NCBI GenBank assembly: GCA_009869945.1
Contig: WIXG01000003.1
Coordinates: 665,978-729,977 of the forward strand
Direction: 5' to 3'
Length of the DNA stretch: 64,000 bases
Source: Mesaphorura yosii
Lineage: Eukaryota > Arthropoda > Collembola > Poduromorpha > Tullbergiidae
Within the stretch, counting starts at the first letter, position 1. Each line of letters begins with the position of its first letter. A program made the position numbers and the translations under genes. Below, one piece after another: positions 11,928-24,900 of this stretch. Under the pieces are notes generated by a model. It was not told where the DNA came from, did no database searches, and worked only from the letters and a program-made list of their open reading frames with translations.

Positions 11928-14900
11928 GCAGGAGTTTCACTAACTGACTGACAGCCAAGCAGCCAAACGACCAAACCACGAAGGCTTAAGACAATACACA
12001 GTCATTAACTGAACTATGATTGCACTAATCAAACTTAGTTCGACTTGAAACTTGCCGTGCTTCTGCTTCTGTTCTGCTTCTTCTGAGTGCACTGCGAATT
12101 ACGAATGAGATCGACTTGAGCCTTAAGCAGTGGTGCCAGCTAATTCTTCAGCTGTTTATTGCTTTGGTTTAAGTTTCTGCCTGTCTGTCTTGTCTGTTGA
12201 ACTCGAGCGATTGCGATTCTCAGGCTCAATTTTATTTTCAGTACCACATCTTTCGTACTCTGAATTCAGCTACTTCCAATCTTCGTATGGCATGCGTTGT
12301 TGCATTTGTTATTGTTGCTATTCTTGTGCTGCGCTGTGTTGTGATTGTTGTTTGCTGTGGGCTGCATCTTGTGTACTTCATACTCGTAACGCACAATCAT
12401 CGTACTGGCGAGAAATGCTAAAGTCTGAAGTGCAGTCGACCAGCCGGCATTGCAATTTCAGATTGGTTCCATTGTTAAGACAAGACAAGACTTCGTACGC
12501 GAGCTATGCCATGTGAAGAATTCGTTCATCTCATCTCAACATTCGCATTCAACGTAGAAGAAAACTTAACTGAAGCAACCCAGCCAAATCCATCTTGAGA
12601 GCAGCACGCGAACCTGCAACTAAAAACTGATCAAGAGCCGCTGCCTCGAGTCGATCATCCCTCGGAAGATGACTTCCAGCTTCTCTCTGTCTTCGTTCAA
12701 CCCTTTTCAGTGTGGTGATCCGGAGAATTTTTCAAGATTGGAGATTCTGAATCGAACCTTATCTTATGCGCTTGGGTTGCGTTGTGCTGCCTTGCCCCGC
12801 CATGCGGTGATATGATTGGGATTGGAATGTGCTGATTCGAGTGAATTGTGAATAAATGCGTGCCAGCAGCATGCCAGACCACAGCCTCAGTTGCCTCAGC
12901 TTCAAGATGAAGTTACCAGCCCAGGCAGGCAACATGAAGATGAGTTTCTTATGGTTTGATCTCTTGCTGTGTCACAATAATTTATTATGAACGCATCTCC
13001 TCAGTGAATCTTTATCCCATTCATCTTTTGTATTTAGTGTTTATGCTCTGTGTGGATCAGAATGGAATGAAATGGACTCCTTCATGCGGCGACGGCCGTG
13101 TCCCGTGTGGCAACAGCAATTATGTGATTGTTGAGTTGAAAAAGAGTAATAAGTAAAAGAGTATGCGATATGCGAGGGTAGTCGCAGACACAGAGAAGAA
13201 GAGGAAGCGGATTAACTTGACTTAACTGCATTTAATCTTTACCCCTTTATGTAAACGTCTTCAAGTTGTTCCAGATTCGAACCGGCAAGCAAAGTTACAA
13301 GCAAAGTAAGTGCAAGTGAGGTAGTCGATATGAAAATGTAAATTTATGTGACATCGGTCGTCGGTCGGCACGGTGTGGCGTGGCGGTGCATGGGAGCAGT
13401 ACGTGACATTACGAATCAAAGGTCCTTCTCTCATTCTCCATTCCACCAACCCTTTCTCAGTCAGTTACATTTACATTGCTGTCATTCAGTTTTGTTCTCA
13501 ATAGAAATGGAAATGAAGAAATGATCATGTTCGATATTTCTCGTCTTCGACTTGGTTCGACGTTCGTCTTCTGTGATGTGAAACGGTAATAATCATAAAT
13601 ATTATTTCTTATCCCACAAACAAATCTCAACCACCATACATCTACGCTACATTCCATAGTGTACGAACACGAACACGGTTGTGAGTGTGAAGGGTTAAGT
13701 TAACTCCGACTCGAGCTGCGCTGTCTTATTACTTTATTATTTAACTCCTCAGTCTGCTTCCCTTGCTGTGGTACAAATTAATGGCCATTGAAGCATGACT
13801 TGCGAACAACGAAACACAGCCAGTCACCAAGTCGGCGTCTTCGTCACCGATTTCGTCCACGTCTCAAGTCTTTAAAGTATTGGCCTTTCTTCAGACTTCG
13901 ATGTAAGCCAGTATTCAGCATCAGTCAATCTCCAACACGCATAAACATCACACCACTGGTGGAGAAGTCACAACAGGAAGTTAATTCAAATAGTCGCGTT
14001 GGATTTGGGTCCCGATTCAAATTCCAGGTACGTTCCACTCGATTATTATTCTTGTTGGTTTTCGGTTGGTTTGGTTGGCAATTAAGGAGCCGATTTGGGA
14101 TTATCCGGCCATAATTCCCGTAATTAGGCCCATCTTTAGCTTGGCTTGTGTTGTGGCCTGTGTGGGAAGGGAAGGGAAAGGAAGGAAGGAAGACGAGCGG
14201 AGCGCTAATAGTTTAATGATGTTTTTAATTTGGTGGTTGACGTGATCTTCACCACCGCACCACCGCCATTGGTTTGACTTGCCTGGTTTGCTGTTCTTTC
14301 ATCTCTCCGGGTCTTGTGTTTTATGGCTACGACATGATCTTCGTCTGAGTCTGGCCCGAGTTTTGCTTTTGCTGTTGCTGCTTTAATGGTGATGAAGATT
14401 AAGATGAAGAGTGTTCAGTGTTTGAGTTTCGTAATGCATTAAAAATAATGATACGTTTCAAAAACACAAAAATTCTCTTTCTCTTCCGTGCCGTGGCCGT
14501 AGCCGTCTCGTCTCCCACATCACTGCGACTGCATTGCATCTTTGCTGGCTGGCCTGTTCGGTTGTGATCTTCTCACCCGCAAAGAGCTGGAATATAAATC
14601 TCTCATTAAACATGTTATTATCATCACTCATAAAATACGAGATTTGGGGAAAGGTTCTCAGTTCTCAGGCTCCGAAGACAACCTCTGCCGCGGCCTGCCT
14701 GGTCGTCATTTTTATCTTCATCTTCATTTTTATCCCGCAATCCCGCAGTTCCAGCCAGGCCAGGAATGAATGATTTATACTTTATACACGGAACTCTCAT
14801 TTACTGCACTCATTTCTCATTTAAGCTTTATAAACTCGCCTCGCACAAAAGTTAAAATCTCATCTTGAGAACAAACAGCAGAAATTCGTCTTTCAAGGCA

Positions 14901-16284
14901 AATGACGCGGATAAAAACTAATCAGGCATCGGATTCGAAACTTAATCTTGTTGATCTTGAGTTATTGGATGTTGATTTGTGGGCAGACATGATTCTTGTG
15001 CCAATTTGATGGCAAATCATCCGAGCCCGTGCTGGCCGTGCGAGATGTGAACGAGATTGATGTTGTGGAATGCTATTTGAGGTGAAGGCGTTGTTGACTT
15101 TTGACATTGCGCAGTTTCGTTTGCAGTTACAATGGCACACGAAACGCTTCATCTCATTCACATCTTCTGACTGACTGACTTTGACCATTCAAATTCAAAT
15201 TCAGAGATTCAATGCTCAGAGTCAGAATATAAAAGAAATCTTTTCAATTTGAGCTTTAAAAACTTGGGCTTGAAGTTCATCGAACCAGCAGAAAATTATC
15301 TGTGGCCGAATATTTCCTCAGTGCCCGTAATTATTCGTAATTGACAAACTTCAGCTATCAGCTAAATGATCCCTGCACTGCTTTCTGGCATTCTGCGTGG
15401 TTCATCATCATTTTCGTCTTCAGGAGAACCGTTCAAGCGAATGGCCGAGCCAAACCAAGCCATGCCAAGTTTATGTTGCGTTTTTGTCTCTCGATGTGAT
15501 CTCTTTTCTGCTGTCGTTAATTTCCTGCTCATTGTACAAAATTTTGAGGCAAAATGATGTACCATAAAAACTGGTCCTTAGTTTTAGTTGGAACTCAGGC
15601 AAGACACATTCAGGCATTCAGGCGTTTGAGATAATTTGCGTGTTGTGTGGGAGAAATGCGAAATGGTTCATCTTTCTTCTTATTTCTTATCTTTCCGAGA
15701 GAGCCGAGACGAGTTTTGTAGTCTAGTCAGTCATCTTGTCATGTCATCAGCATCATAACTCACAAATTACAAATTTAACTCTTTGAAAACTGGTTTTCGA
15801 AATTGCGTCGGGCACAAAGACATTAACCCATTAATTACATCACTATCGCGTCTTCGTCCATGCTCAAAGACTAAGACGATTCTCTGATTTTCATTCAATG
15901 GTCGGTGGTTGATCGTTGTCACTGGCTTAGGCTTTGGAGACTCCGTCCGGCTATGACTGGCTGTGATTAAAGACAGTTAGGGGCATGCTCCTGGTCTGCC
16001 CGCCTAGCGTAGAGCAAAAACAGGGCCTGAGTTTAGTGTATGTGGCATGCGTCGGGCGAGTTTTTAGTTTTGGAGTTGAAGCAGATGAGATTCACTCACG
16101 CATCCGATTCATGCATGCAGTCGGGGTGAGAACTTTTTAGTTGCGCAAGCAGAGGAGACGAGGCAACATCTCATCTTTCAAATTCCATTAACATTATTGG
16201 ATAATTTTTTCTTTAGATTACTCTTCTTTCCAGCTCGAATTGCATTGTGCACGTTAAGTTGATCGGAACCCCCGTCATTCCAAT

Positions 16285-17495
16285 ATGGTTTTACTCGTCG
16301 GCGGCGTCAAGGTGGAGTCCGTGCCTCCAGACTCCCGATCTCTGTACCACATCGCTCCACACCTGAAGGACTCTGGAACTCAGTTTGTCACCATTCTCCC
16401 AAAAGTCATCGGACCGCAGAACCTCCTATATGTGAGTCAGCGAGAGTTCGCCGTCTGTGCTCCACAAGATAGTAAGTATTAATCAGGAAATAATCACAAG
16501 TAAAGCGTGCCAAGTACTGAGAGCATATTATTCGTTTTGTATTAAGCAGAAACTATTTCAATTCTTGGAACTGATGACTGTACCACTTGCCTTGCCATAA
16601 TTCTTCGACACCCGACCTCCGGAGCAATTGCTTTGGGTCACTTTGACTCCGTGTGCGCCGATGGACTGAGCACAATTCTCAACAGGCTGCAGGACATCAC
16701 CATTGCGTTAGGATTCTACGACCAGACTCCACTGCAGATGCACATTGTGGGCTCGTTCAGTGACAGCAGAGGCTACAGCGAAGAGCTCATCTACTCCATC
16801 CTCCATTACGTCCACAAGCAACCCATTGAGATCGAATTAATCACTGCCTGTGTCGGGGAGCTCAACACAATTCTGCGAGGAGACATTCATTGGCCAATTG
16901 TTTACGGTGTCGGAGTCAATATGAAGACAGGTGAAATCTTTCCTGCCACCTTCCCGGATAAAGGACCCGACATTCCCCTCAGGCACGCGCGCCTTTTCAC
17001 AGGCCCACATACGGTAATTAACACGGATACTAATAGGACAATTCAATCTTGATTCGTATTGACCTCGGAACTGTTATTGATTAGTTGCTGGAAGTTTACG
17101 AGTGCCAAACTGGTCTGTTGCGGATTGGCCCATTCCACTACGCGCCGATGCGGTGTGCGTCCACATTTTTGCAGCAGCCTGATGAGTTCATTCTCCAGCA
17201 CTTGTCATCAAGTCCTGAAGTGGAGCCTCCGCATGTCGTCACTCAGGTTGGTTGATCTTGCTAAAGAATTCAATTCCAAATAGTCCAAATATCATTTACT
17301 TCGTCTGTCAATTACAATGTTTTGTTTCGTTGTCGTTTCTTCCAGATTCGCAGTACATTGAAGCACATTAACGAGCATCCATTTCCGGAGATCACAATAT
17401 TTCCCGAGAATCGGCCGAGATACTACCGGAAGGATGAGCAGGGAAACTGGATGTATTGCAGGCCCGAAACGTTTCGATTTGAGCAACTCGCCTAA
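16285..17495 (+). CDS. NTAN1: Protein N-terminal asparagine amidohydrolase
   Basis: Four exons (16285-16471, 16550-17013, 17085-17246, 17346-17495) give 320 aa, against about 310 in mammals. The enzyme deamidates N-terminal Asn to Asp, feeding proteins into the Arg branch of the N-degron pathway. Conserved segments include GPQNLLYVSQREFAV, SILGTDDCTTC, IVGSFSDSRGYSEEL, WPIVYGVGVNMKTGEIFPA and LLRIGPFHYAPM. Cys76 of DDCTTC aligns with the catalytic Cys75 of human NTAN1. A neighbouring Cys73 replaces the usual Ala. The ATG follows a GTCATTCCAAT context and begins MVLLV, matching the human start. The gene converges on TDP1, with stop codons only about 350 bp apart. Confidence 0.93.
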
Positions 17496-17778
17496 TTGAA
17501 CCAATGTTGAGACAAGTTTATTTTACTAAATTGCTTTCATGCTTTCAAATCCCGCTCCTTTGACTTTGAGCGGAAGTGAGCTTATTTCTTCCAACACGAA
17601 AAAATTAACAAGACAATCGCTAATTTAACTGCAGTTATGTTTAAGGCGTCGCGATCGAGAATTTATTGCTCGTAGGCTGTAATTCATAATTAATTAGGCC
17701 CATTGTAAATATTAAATGCGAGATTAGATTACAAGTGATTCACTTCTGCTTGTGATATAACAGAAATATTTTACTACG

Positions 17779-17784
17779 AATAAA
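17779..17784 (+). terminator. Polyadenylation signal of NTAN1
   Basis: AATAAA lies 284 nt after the NTAN1 stop and only 58 bp before the TDP1 stop on the other strand. The two 3' UTRs probably overlap. Confidence 0.45.
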
Positions 17785-17841
17785 CTGCCTTCTATTCATT
17801 AATCTGCAACTGTATGGGTTTTAGAAATCTGCTGTTAGCCT

Positions 17842-19812
17842 CTACTCAGGGCCCTCGATACCCTGGAGGCTTTCAATGATCCATGGCCGGTCCACGCCAT
17901 CCACGTACTTGGTCACAGGCACGTCGTACGGGAGTCGAAATGCAGCAGGCTGGTCGGGCGACTTTGCCACCTCGAAAGTATCACAGTCGAAATACTTTGG
18001 AAGAAAGAGGACCCCAGCTTCCCAGGACATTACGCCCAGTTTGCTGCGAGTCTTGTTCAGTTTACCCCACGCCGCCTTCGATAAGTTGGCGCTGGTCAAG
18101 AGAAACCACGCCAGGCGACTGCAGTCGGGCGAGATTCGGCAGTACGATTTAATGTGGGGGACCGCTCGACTTCGACCGAGCAAATCAGACTTCCACTGGT
18201 GTAAATAGCTTCTGAACCACATCTGCTTCTGGTGTGTGCTGAACGAGTACGGCAAGCATCCACCACCGTAGATTCCGTCGAAGCTATCGAGCACATTCTT
18301 GTGGCTGGGGAAAATCACATGCATTGGTATCTTGCTGGGGCTGAGAGCCGCCGAGACTGAGGCTGGAATCGAAGTGGCCACGGCCACAGTAGTCATGCTG
18401 GCGCCAACTTCATGACGAAGCCAGTCGTCATTCGCTCCGAGGGTGCCAATGGACGAGCACTGCATGATCAAAGGCCAGTTCGTCTCAATCTTTGCGCCGG
18501 TGTTGGTGCCTGACTCCTTCAGTAACTTCTCCAGTTTCTTGTGGCCCCACTCAAAGCCATTGGTCGAGGTTGCCAGTGTCACGGGCGCGGAGCCCACGAA
18601 TGCGACCTTGATTTGGGAGCAATCACAATTGCGAATGGCTGCGAGCCAAGGCGCAACGTACTTCGGTGGATAGGTGGACAAATACTGGACGAGATCACGG
18701 CGGAAGTTTGTCGGCGATTCTCCGCTTGAGTCTGGCGGCGGAGTGGCTGGACACCGAGGCCCAATCCACGCGCCTTGCGTGCGCTTTTCCCAATCGGATT
18801 CAATTAAGTTTGCAGTCGAAACAATAAATCGCAGGGAATCATCATCGTACTTTATTAAGGTCAGTTTCCTGAAAGCGTTTAATCAAATCCGTTTAATAAT
18901 TTGTAGAAGAGTACTGGAAAGTGTAGCAAAGTAACAAACTCACGTGTGGTGATGACCGAATGGAAATGGAGACTTGATTAAATGTGTTGTGACCCATGGA
19001 AAAATCTTCGATGCACTGTTTAATTCTGGGGTTCCATTCCCAAAGATCAGGGTCATTGGCTTCCCTCTAAGATACACCCGACATAAGTAATCGCAATCAG
19101 CAAGCTTTCCACATTGAGCGGACAGAACTTACTCAAGACCGACTCCAACTGTATGCTCTCGCACCCATTCAAACTCAATCATAAAGTTGAAGTGACAAAC
19201 AGCCTTCACCGGCCCAAGAGACGGGTCAAACAGGTCACGAAAGCCGATGCTGTAGTGCGTGTTTTCGTCAGCGGAGACCGATGTGAGGAAGAAATTAAAC
19301 GGCAGGCTGTTGTTCCATTTGGCCAGCATATCCTGTCGCTGACTCTGCGTTCTCTTTACGGTTGAGATAATTTCAATGTCCAAATCCGATGATACTGAAG
19401 ATGAGGTTGAGCTCTTCCCGAATCCGAATCCACGAAGGATCTGAAGCTGCTGTAGAAGATCATCCCTCTTTGGGAATTGTGCTGCTTTCTCGTACTTGGG
19501 ATAATTTTCCACCGAATCGTTTGCAAGGACGATTTGGGTGTACAGCTTCTCCACTGGAACACAACGGAATTATCAGTAATAACTTGGCTTGGTACTCATC
19601 TAATTAATACTGGAGAAGTGCTTACATTCCGCGTGTTGAATCTCCTTGAAGTGATGCGGATTCTTCCGGTAGCAGTTGACGCCAAACTGGCAGATCGGTC
19701 GTCCGGCTCTGAAGAAGGAAACCTGTTGATGCTGGTGCTGATTTTCTGATTCGAGCTCCGGTGGGTCAAGGTCAAGCTTTGGCTTCTTGATCTTAGGCGA
19801 TGCAGACGACAT
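17842..19812 (-). CDS. TDP1: Tyrosyl-DNA phosphodiesterase 1 with an N-terminal PBZ-type zinc finger
   Basis: Four exons (19812-19626, 19553-19133, 19066-18944, 18868-17842) give 585 aa; human TDP1 has 608. The enzyme hydrolyses 3'-phosphotyrosyl and related 3' DNA adducts left by topoisomerase I. Both HKD motifs are present: H243-T-K245 (FGHHHTK) and H482-I-K484 (PHIKSY), with N505 in LTSANLSKAAWG. Other conserved segments are TQGAWIGP, SGESPTNFRRDL, SSIGTLGAND and GGGCLPYS. Residues 38-60 read C41-x5-C47-x6-H54-x5-H60 (CQFGVNCYRKNPHHFKEIQH). This fits the poly(ADP-ribose)-binding zinc finger consensus, which human TDP1 lacks. The ATG at 19812 was chosen because the longer open frame begins at a non-ATG codon. 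The exon 2/3 junction has two nearby AGs, and only the upstream one keeps frame. The gene is head-to-head with the MAP2K gene, with 441 bp between the ATGs. Confidence 0.94.
19687..19762 (-). other. PBZ-like zinc finger segment of TDP1
   Basis: Encodes the C2H2-type finger C41/C47/H54/H60 inside TDP1 exon 1. It has the F-G between the cysteines and the basic Y-R-K after the second Cys that are expected of PBZ modules. An Ile stands where the consensus has Phe/Tyr two residues before the last His. Coordinates are approximate. Confidence 0.65.
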
Positions 19813-20253
19813 TGATATCCCTAATTTACTGTATAATTCAACGGCTGAGTAGTGAACAGTTAATTTTGGAGGCGGATGACACGCGACAAAGAATTTTGCT
19901 TTCAAACAGAGACTTTGGCGCTGACAACATGATCATGTTTACGTGAGTGCTGAATGTGATCTCTCTGTTTCTGTGTCTGCTAATTCCATTACGTTACGTT
20001 ATTACGTGAAAGATGAAGCAGAATAGAATGTAGAAGTTAACATATTAACAAATGTGTGCGTAAATGAAAATGACTCAAGGTCCATGGCTAACACCAAATG
20101 CTCATCGCCACACATTACTGTCTGCGCCTTGAAATCATTCACAACGTCTTCCGCTATCAAAATAAATAAACTTTAATCGATTGCTAAACCAGTACCTTAC
20201 TTTAGCTAATTTATCGAGTCGTTCACGGCAGCCATATCACATTGACTTGGACA

Positions 20254-21886
20254 ATGATGGCTGCCAAGAAGAAGCCCGGGCTACCAAAGCTGAATATTTC
20301 CACAGAATCCGCGCTTCCTTCGCCAGCGTAAGTCGTCAGATTCTACCTTAACTCTTCCATTACCCAATTAATGACTAAAGTGAGCATTGCAGTAAGCCAC
20401 CGCGTAATTTGGACACGCGAGCCACAATCACAATTGGGGACCGGACCGTCGTAGTGGAAGCAGACGACTTGGAGGCGGTAGAGGAGTTGGGCCGCGGTGC
20501 GTACGGCATCGTAGAGAAGATGAAGCATCGAACGACCAACACCGTCATGGCCGTCAAGCGGATACCGACAACGGTGAACAACGTGGAGGAGAAGCGACTG
20601 CTGATGGACCTGGACATTTCCATGCGTACGTGTTTTTCTTTACTTGACGGCTGCTGAAAAAGAGAGGCTCACTGGTACAGTGTAAGTTAACAATTGCTGT
20701 ATTCTAATTTTGTAGGTGTAACAGTTGTTTAGGCTTAGAAATCCTAAGTTCCTTTAGGTTTGAAAAGACAGGCTTTAAGAGTGATTTTGACTTTTAATTT
20801 TCTATTACCGCAACAAATAAGTTCGGTCTAGAAAGCACTCTTTTAAACTGATGAATTTCGTTTGGATTTACATACAGATAACTGGTGAATTTCACACTGA
20901 AAGACAAAGAGTACTGAACATAAAATGTGAATTTGCCGACTGACATCTAATCTGCTTTTGTTTGTCTTCGCATTACACAACTGTGCATTTACAAAATCAG
21001 AATACAGAAATTGCTAACTTACGAGCCGACAGTCATACTGAATATACTGTATTAACTTGTTCTAAAAAACGATGACTACTGCACTGCAGGTACTGCAGAC
21101 TGTCCGTACACAGTGCAGTTCTACGGCGCCCTGTTCCGGGAGGGCGACGTGTGGATCTGCATGGAAGTCATGGATCTCTCCCTCGACAAATTCTACCCCA
21201 AAGTCTATGCCAAGTCACTCACGATCCCAGAAAATATTCTCGCAAAAATCACATACGCAGTAAGTTTAAGTTAACGAAGTGACAAGTCAAGTGAATTAAA
21301 ATGACTTCGTGTTTTCGTGTTATGTTAAGTATCCTAATCATATCACGTGTTTTAGGTTGTGAACGCGCTGCATTACCTACACAGTCAGCTTCATGTGATC
21401 CATCGGGACATGAAGCCTTCCAATATCCTGATTTCTCGAGACGGACACGTGAAGATGTGTGACTTTGGGATTTCGGGGTACCTCGTCGACTCTGTCGCTA
21501 AGACCATCGACGCTGGGTGCAAGCCGTACATGGCGCCCGAGCGAATAAACCCAATGGGTGACCCCTCCAAGTACGATGTACGGTCAGACATTTGGTCGAT
21601 GGGCATTTCGCTAGTTGAAATCACGACGGGCAAATTCCCGTACGAGCGATGGGGCGATCCGTTCAGTCAACTCAAGCAGGTAGTCATCAACGACCCGCCG
21701 ATCCTTCCCAAGGACGGACCGTACTCCACAGAGATCCAGGACCTCGTAGTTCAGTGCCTGCGGAAGGAGTACTTGGAGAGGCCCAACTACACGACACTCC
21801 TCCAACATCCCTTCATCAACCAGCTGACGGACTGTAGCAAGTGGACGGACGTGGCAGAGTTTGTGTGCCTCGTCCTCGATTCTTAA
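20254..21886 (+). CDS. Dual-specificity MAP kinase kinase of the MKK3/MKK6 type (p38 activator)
   Basis: Four exons (20254-20327, 20393-20625, 21090-21259, 21356-21886) give 335 aa; human MKK6 has 334. It phosphorylates the Thr-Gly-Tyr loop of p38 MAP kinases in stress signalling. Features: a basic/hydrophobic docking motif KKKPGLPKLNI (5-15), the Gly loop ELGRGAYG, catalytic K80 in AVKRI, HRDMKPSN with D177, DFG with D195, and activation-loop S205 and T209 in the invariant GYLVDSVAKTIDAG. The KRLLMDLDISMRT segment separates it from MKK4/7 and MEK1/2. Two ATGs are adjacent (20254 and 20257); either could serve. Intron 2 (20626-21089, 464 bp) is several times longer than its neighbours because it carries an inverted-repeat element. 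Confidence 0.95.
20682..21022. mobile_element. MITE-like element with about 50-bp terminal inverted repeats inside the MAP2K intron
   Basis: The sequence at 20682-20731 (starting GTAAGTTAACAATTGCTG) is an inverted copy of 20974-21022 (GTAAGTTAGCAATTTCTG on the minus strand). By eye about 42 of 49 positions match. About 240 bp separate the arms and show no ORF. Removing it leaves an intron of roughly 120 bp, close to the local norm, so it probably inserted into an existing intron. I could not define the ends exactly or find a target-site duplication. The superfamily is unknown. Confidence 0.55.
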
Positions 21887-21991
21887 CTTGCCTCTTCTCT
21901 GCCACGACAAGCGGAGAAACGCACGGAACAACGAATCGGAAGCCAATCACGCATCGGCGCTTCGGCGCGCCTAATTTATTGTCATTTGTCA

Positions 21992-21997
21992 AATAAA
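21992..21997 (+). terminator. Polyadenylation signal of the MAP2K gene
   Basis: AATAAA lies 106 nt after the MAP2K stop codon. Confidence 0.55.
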
Positions 21998-24900
21998 TTG
22001 AGTGATTGCAATTTGCGTTTGCCAATTACTCAAGCAGGCGATTAGCGGAAGAAGGCGTACAAGTGCAATCAACCAAGTGCTTTAAATTAATTTATTTCCA
22101 GAATATTAAAGACCAGAGATTGTGAAATAAATAATTCATATGCGAACTCAAGCGTGTTCCGGTACCAAGTTTCATAATTTCTAATGCCTGGTGCGTAATT
22201 CGTGTTCGTAATCATGGAAGGATGAAATGCAAAGGCAAAGGCGGGTCAGGAGACAGGAGACAGGCAGGAAGAAAAGAAAAGATGAGATGAAAGCGTGGAA
22301 GAAGCTTTGTATTTTGGTACCTGTCGCTCGTGGCTGTTTTTATGTTCCAAGTTCCATGCGATCCCGAACTACTCATCTTCATCTTTCCATAATCTTGAGC
22401 GACTTGAACTTTACTTACGCCAAAATGATTATGAATATGTAAATTCGGCAATTTCTGACAGACTACTACGGCTCCCGTCCTCATCTCTAATCTTTCACAA
22501 GCTCTTTGCTCTTTGCGCGCGAGGTGCGAGCGATTTACGTTCGCATCACCGAATTGGCATTGCTGGCATCAAAGATCAACGCGTATGCTGTTTATGAATG
22601 CGTGAAATGAGCAATCATCCGCCTGAACGAATCCTGGCAAGGCAAAGCAAGACAATCTAGCATTAGCATTATTTTGCTAACGACTGACTGTTGATTGTAT
22701 TTGTTAATTAAGTCCTCGTTTTGCTTTTGCTTTTACCTTTGCTTAATTAATAGATCAGCAGAGTGGCGTGGCAGCTGCTTCCTTTGCATTTGACTCCGGC
22801 TCAAAGCTCACTGCTCTTCAGGTGAACGCTTTCATGGGTGCGATGGTCTGGAAACTTAAGAGATGATTGCATAATCATCGTAACCGCGTTACGCTGCTGT
22901 AATATGGTAATGTCAGCAGATCGCAGGGCAGAGCAGATGAGATGATGATATGATTATTGCTTCGTTTAGCTCACGTCCTTGTTCTTGTGCTCAGGCTGAC
23001 CGAACTCGAGCGCATTAGCGTTAGTATTAATAGAGTTGCGAGAGGACAAAGTGCCTCATTCGAGGTTCGTCTGTTCTGAGTTCAACAACGCACCGCGACC
23101 CACAGCCTTCTTGTCTCCATTTCACTGCTCGTGTCGTGTGTCAAGCTGACAGCAGATATTTTTTTTTACCTTAATTGCTCCATAAATCTCTCATCCGAAG
23201 TCGTGCTAAGTTAATTTAGTGCTGCTCCGAGACTCCCGAGCTCTGCATTTCGAGTTTCGAACCGAACCAATCGAGTCCACGGCCCGAAATCACAGCACGT
23301 ACGCAAGAATTTTGCGGCTTTCGTCACTGGTGCCTAGAATTTCGCGAAAAGAAGCTAAAAACTTGCCAAACCGACTAATTTCGCAGGTAAGCTTGGAATT
23401 TGTAGTTAATTAACATTTAGACCACTAGGGATCGGCGAACCGGACAGGCGCAGTATGCATGCCAGTGCTAAATTTATTTTGGGGCTCAATGCCTCACGTT
23501 GATGAGCTGATTAGCTTCCCAGCACGCTGATCTCATTGACCATTGTGTATCGAGGTGAAGGCTTGAAGTATCAAGCTCGGAATAGCAAAGCAAGGGTTCA
23601 AGAGTCAATTCGTCGAATTCGTCAATTGAGTCGAGTATCTGTGCTAATTTGATTAGTCGCAACTCCCAACTGAATAATTGAGCAACAACTCTTTCAAGTG
23701 TTTTCCCAATTGACATGTTCTCACGTACTCGGACAAGACCTGCCGCTGTAAATAACTTTCAAGTAGTTTTATGAGTTATGATCATTAATCTTCAGTAGTA
23801 AATTCAATTTATCTCATTCATGGTTCATTTCATGGGAGTGCGAGCGAGCTGGGAACTCTTTCGCATGCTCATCTCGTTAATGTTTACATTTAATTTAACT
23901 GCTTTTGCATTTTACTTAACTCGTCCATTCGCCATTTTAATGGGGCTGGCAGCAGGCGTTTGTCCTGCCGAATCACATGCATAAAAAGTAAAGACGAGGC
24001 AGGGAGGCTCCAAGTCGTAAAAATTACGTCCATGGCATGGCACGAGACGAATCGTGAAGACCAGCCATTTAATTACAGTCCTAAATTACTACGTGTACAT
24101 GTCGTCTGTCGTGTCGCGTTTTGATTATCGTCATTGATCAAGCTAAGCTAAGCTGGAAGAAATAAAATTCACTTTTGTCAGTTAGGCGTCGCGCGTCAGT
24201 CAAGCCAAGCTTTGCTTGGAATGACGAATGACCTTTGATTAGGCGTACCTTTAAGAAGATGAAACAGGCAAGTTGAAATGTAGGTAACAAAGGCACATGG
24301 CAAGGTGAACTGGAGCCGAGTCGAGTTGAGTCAAGAGATTAGCATAATTAAGCAGCAAAATCCCATAAAATTCATGCCTGATTTTTTGCTGGTCTGAATC
24401 AGTGTATCTCAAAGATTTTTTGCCCGATTGCAAAAGGCGAGACAAATTCTAATCAGGAAGTCGACATATGAACATTACGTCTTGCGTACGTGTCCAGCGT
24501 CATTTCTTCTTGCCATGCATCGTACATGCGAAAATGAACTCAATCAATGTCCACTTGTGACAACCGCACGGTGTCTTTGTCCACTTAATCTGCAATGAAT
24601 AGATCAATTTGTTGTACGCGTACGAGTTTCTTGAGTCGCAGTAAAAGTAAATTCTCTTAAATCGAAGTTAAAGCCACGAACATGCGTCGTGCGCATCGTA
24701 AGTCGCAATTTGTAAATTGGATTGCATTGTAATTGCGGTCTAAATAGTCCCAAAAGGCTTTTGAGTTCAGCCCGAGCGTTGGCTGGCTTTACTCCGACTT
24801 AAGGATCGCTTTTCGGCTCGCTGTCGTGTTTCGATGGAATTCATCATCTGTCCCATTCACGAAACACAATTTCCGGCTCAATTTCCCCAAACGACGCTGT

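Larger units (their letters stand above)
8521..16284. other. 7.7-kb region with no supported gene, upstream of fascin
   Basis: Cryptically simple DNA rich in short motifs such as TTCGTA, AATTCG, GCATTC and TGCC runs. All ORFs are short, lack splice structure and resemble no family I know. It probably holds fascin 5' UTR exons and regulatory sequence. A minus-strand TATA box at 11920-11927 is the best promoter candidate. Confidence 0.4.
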
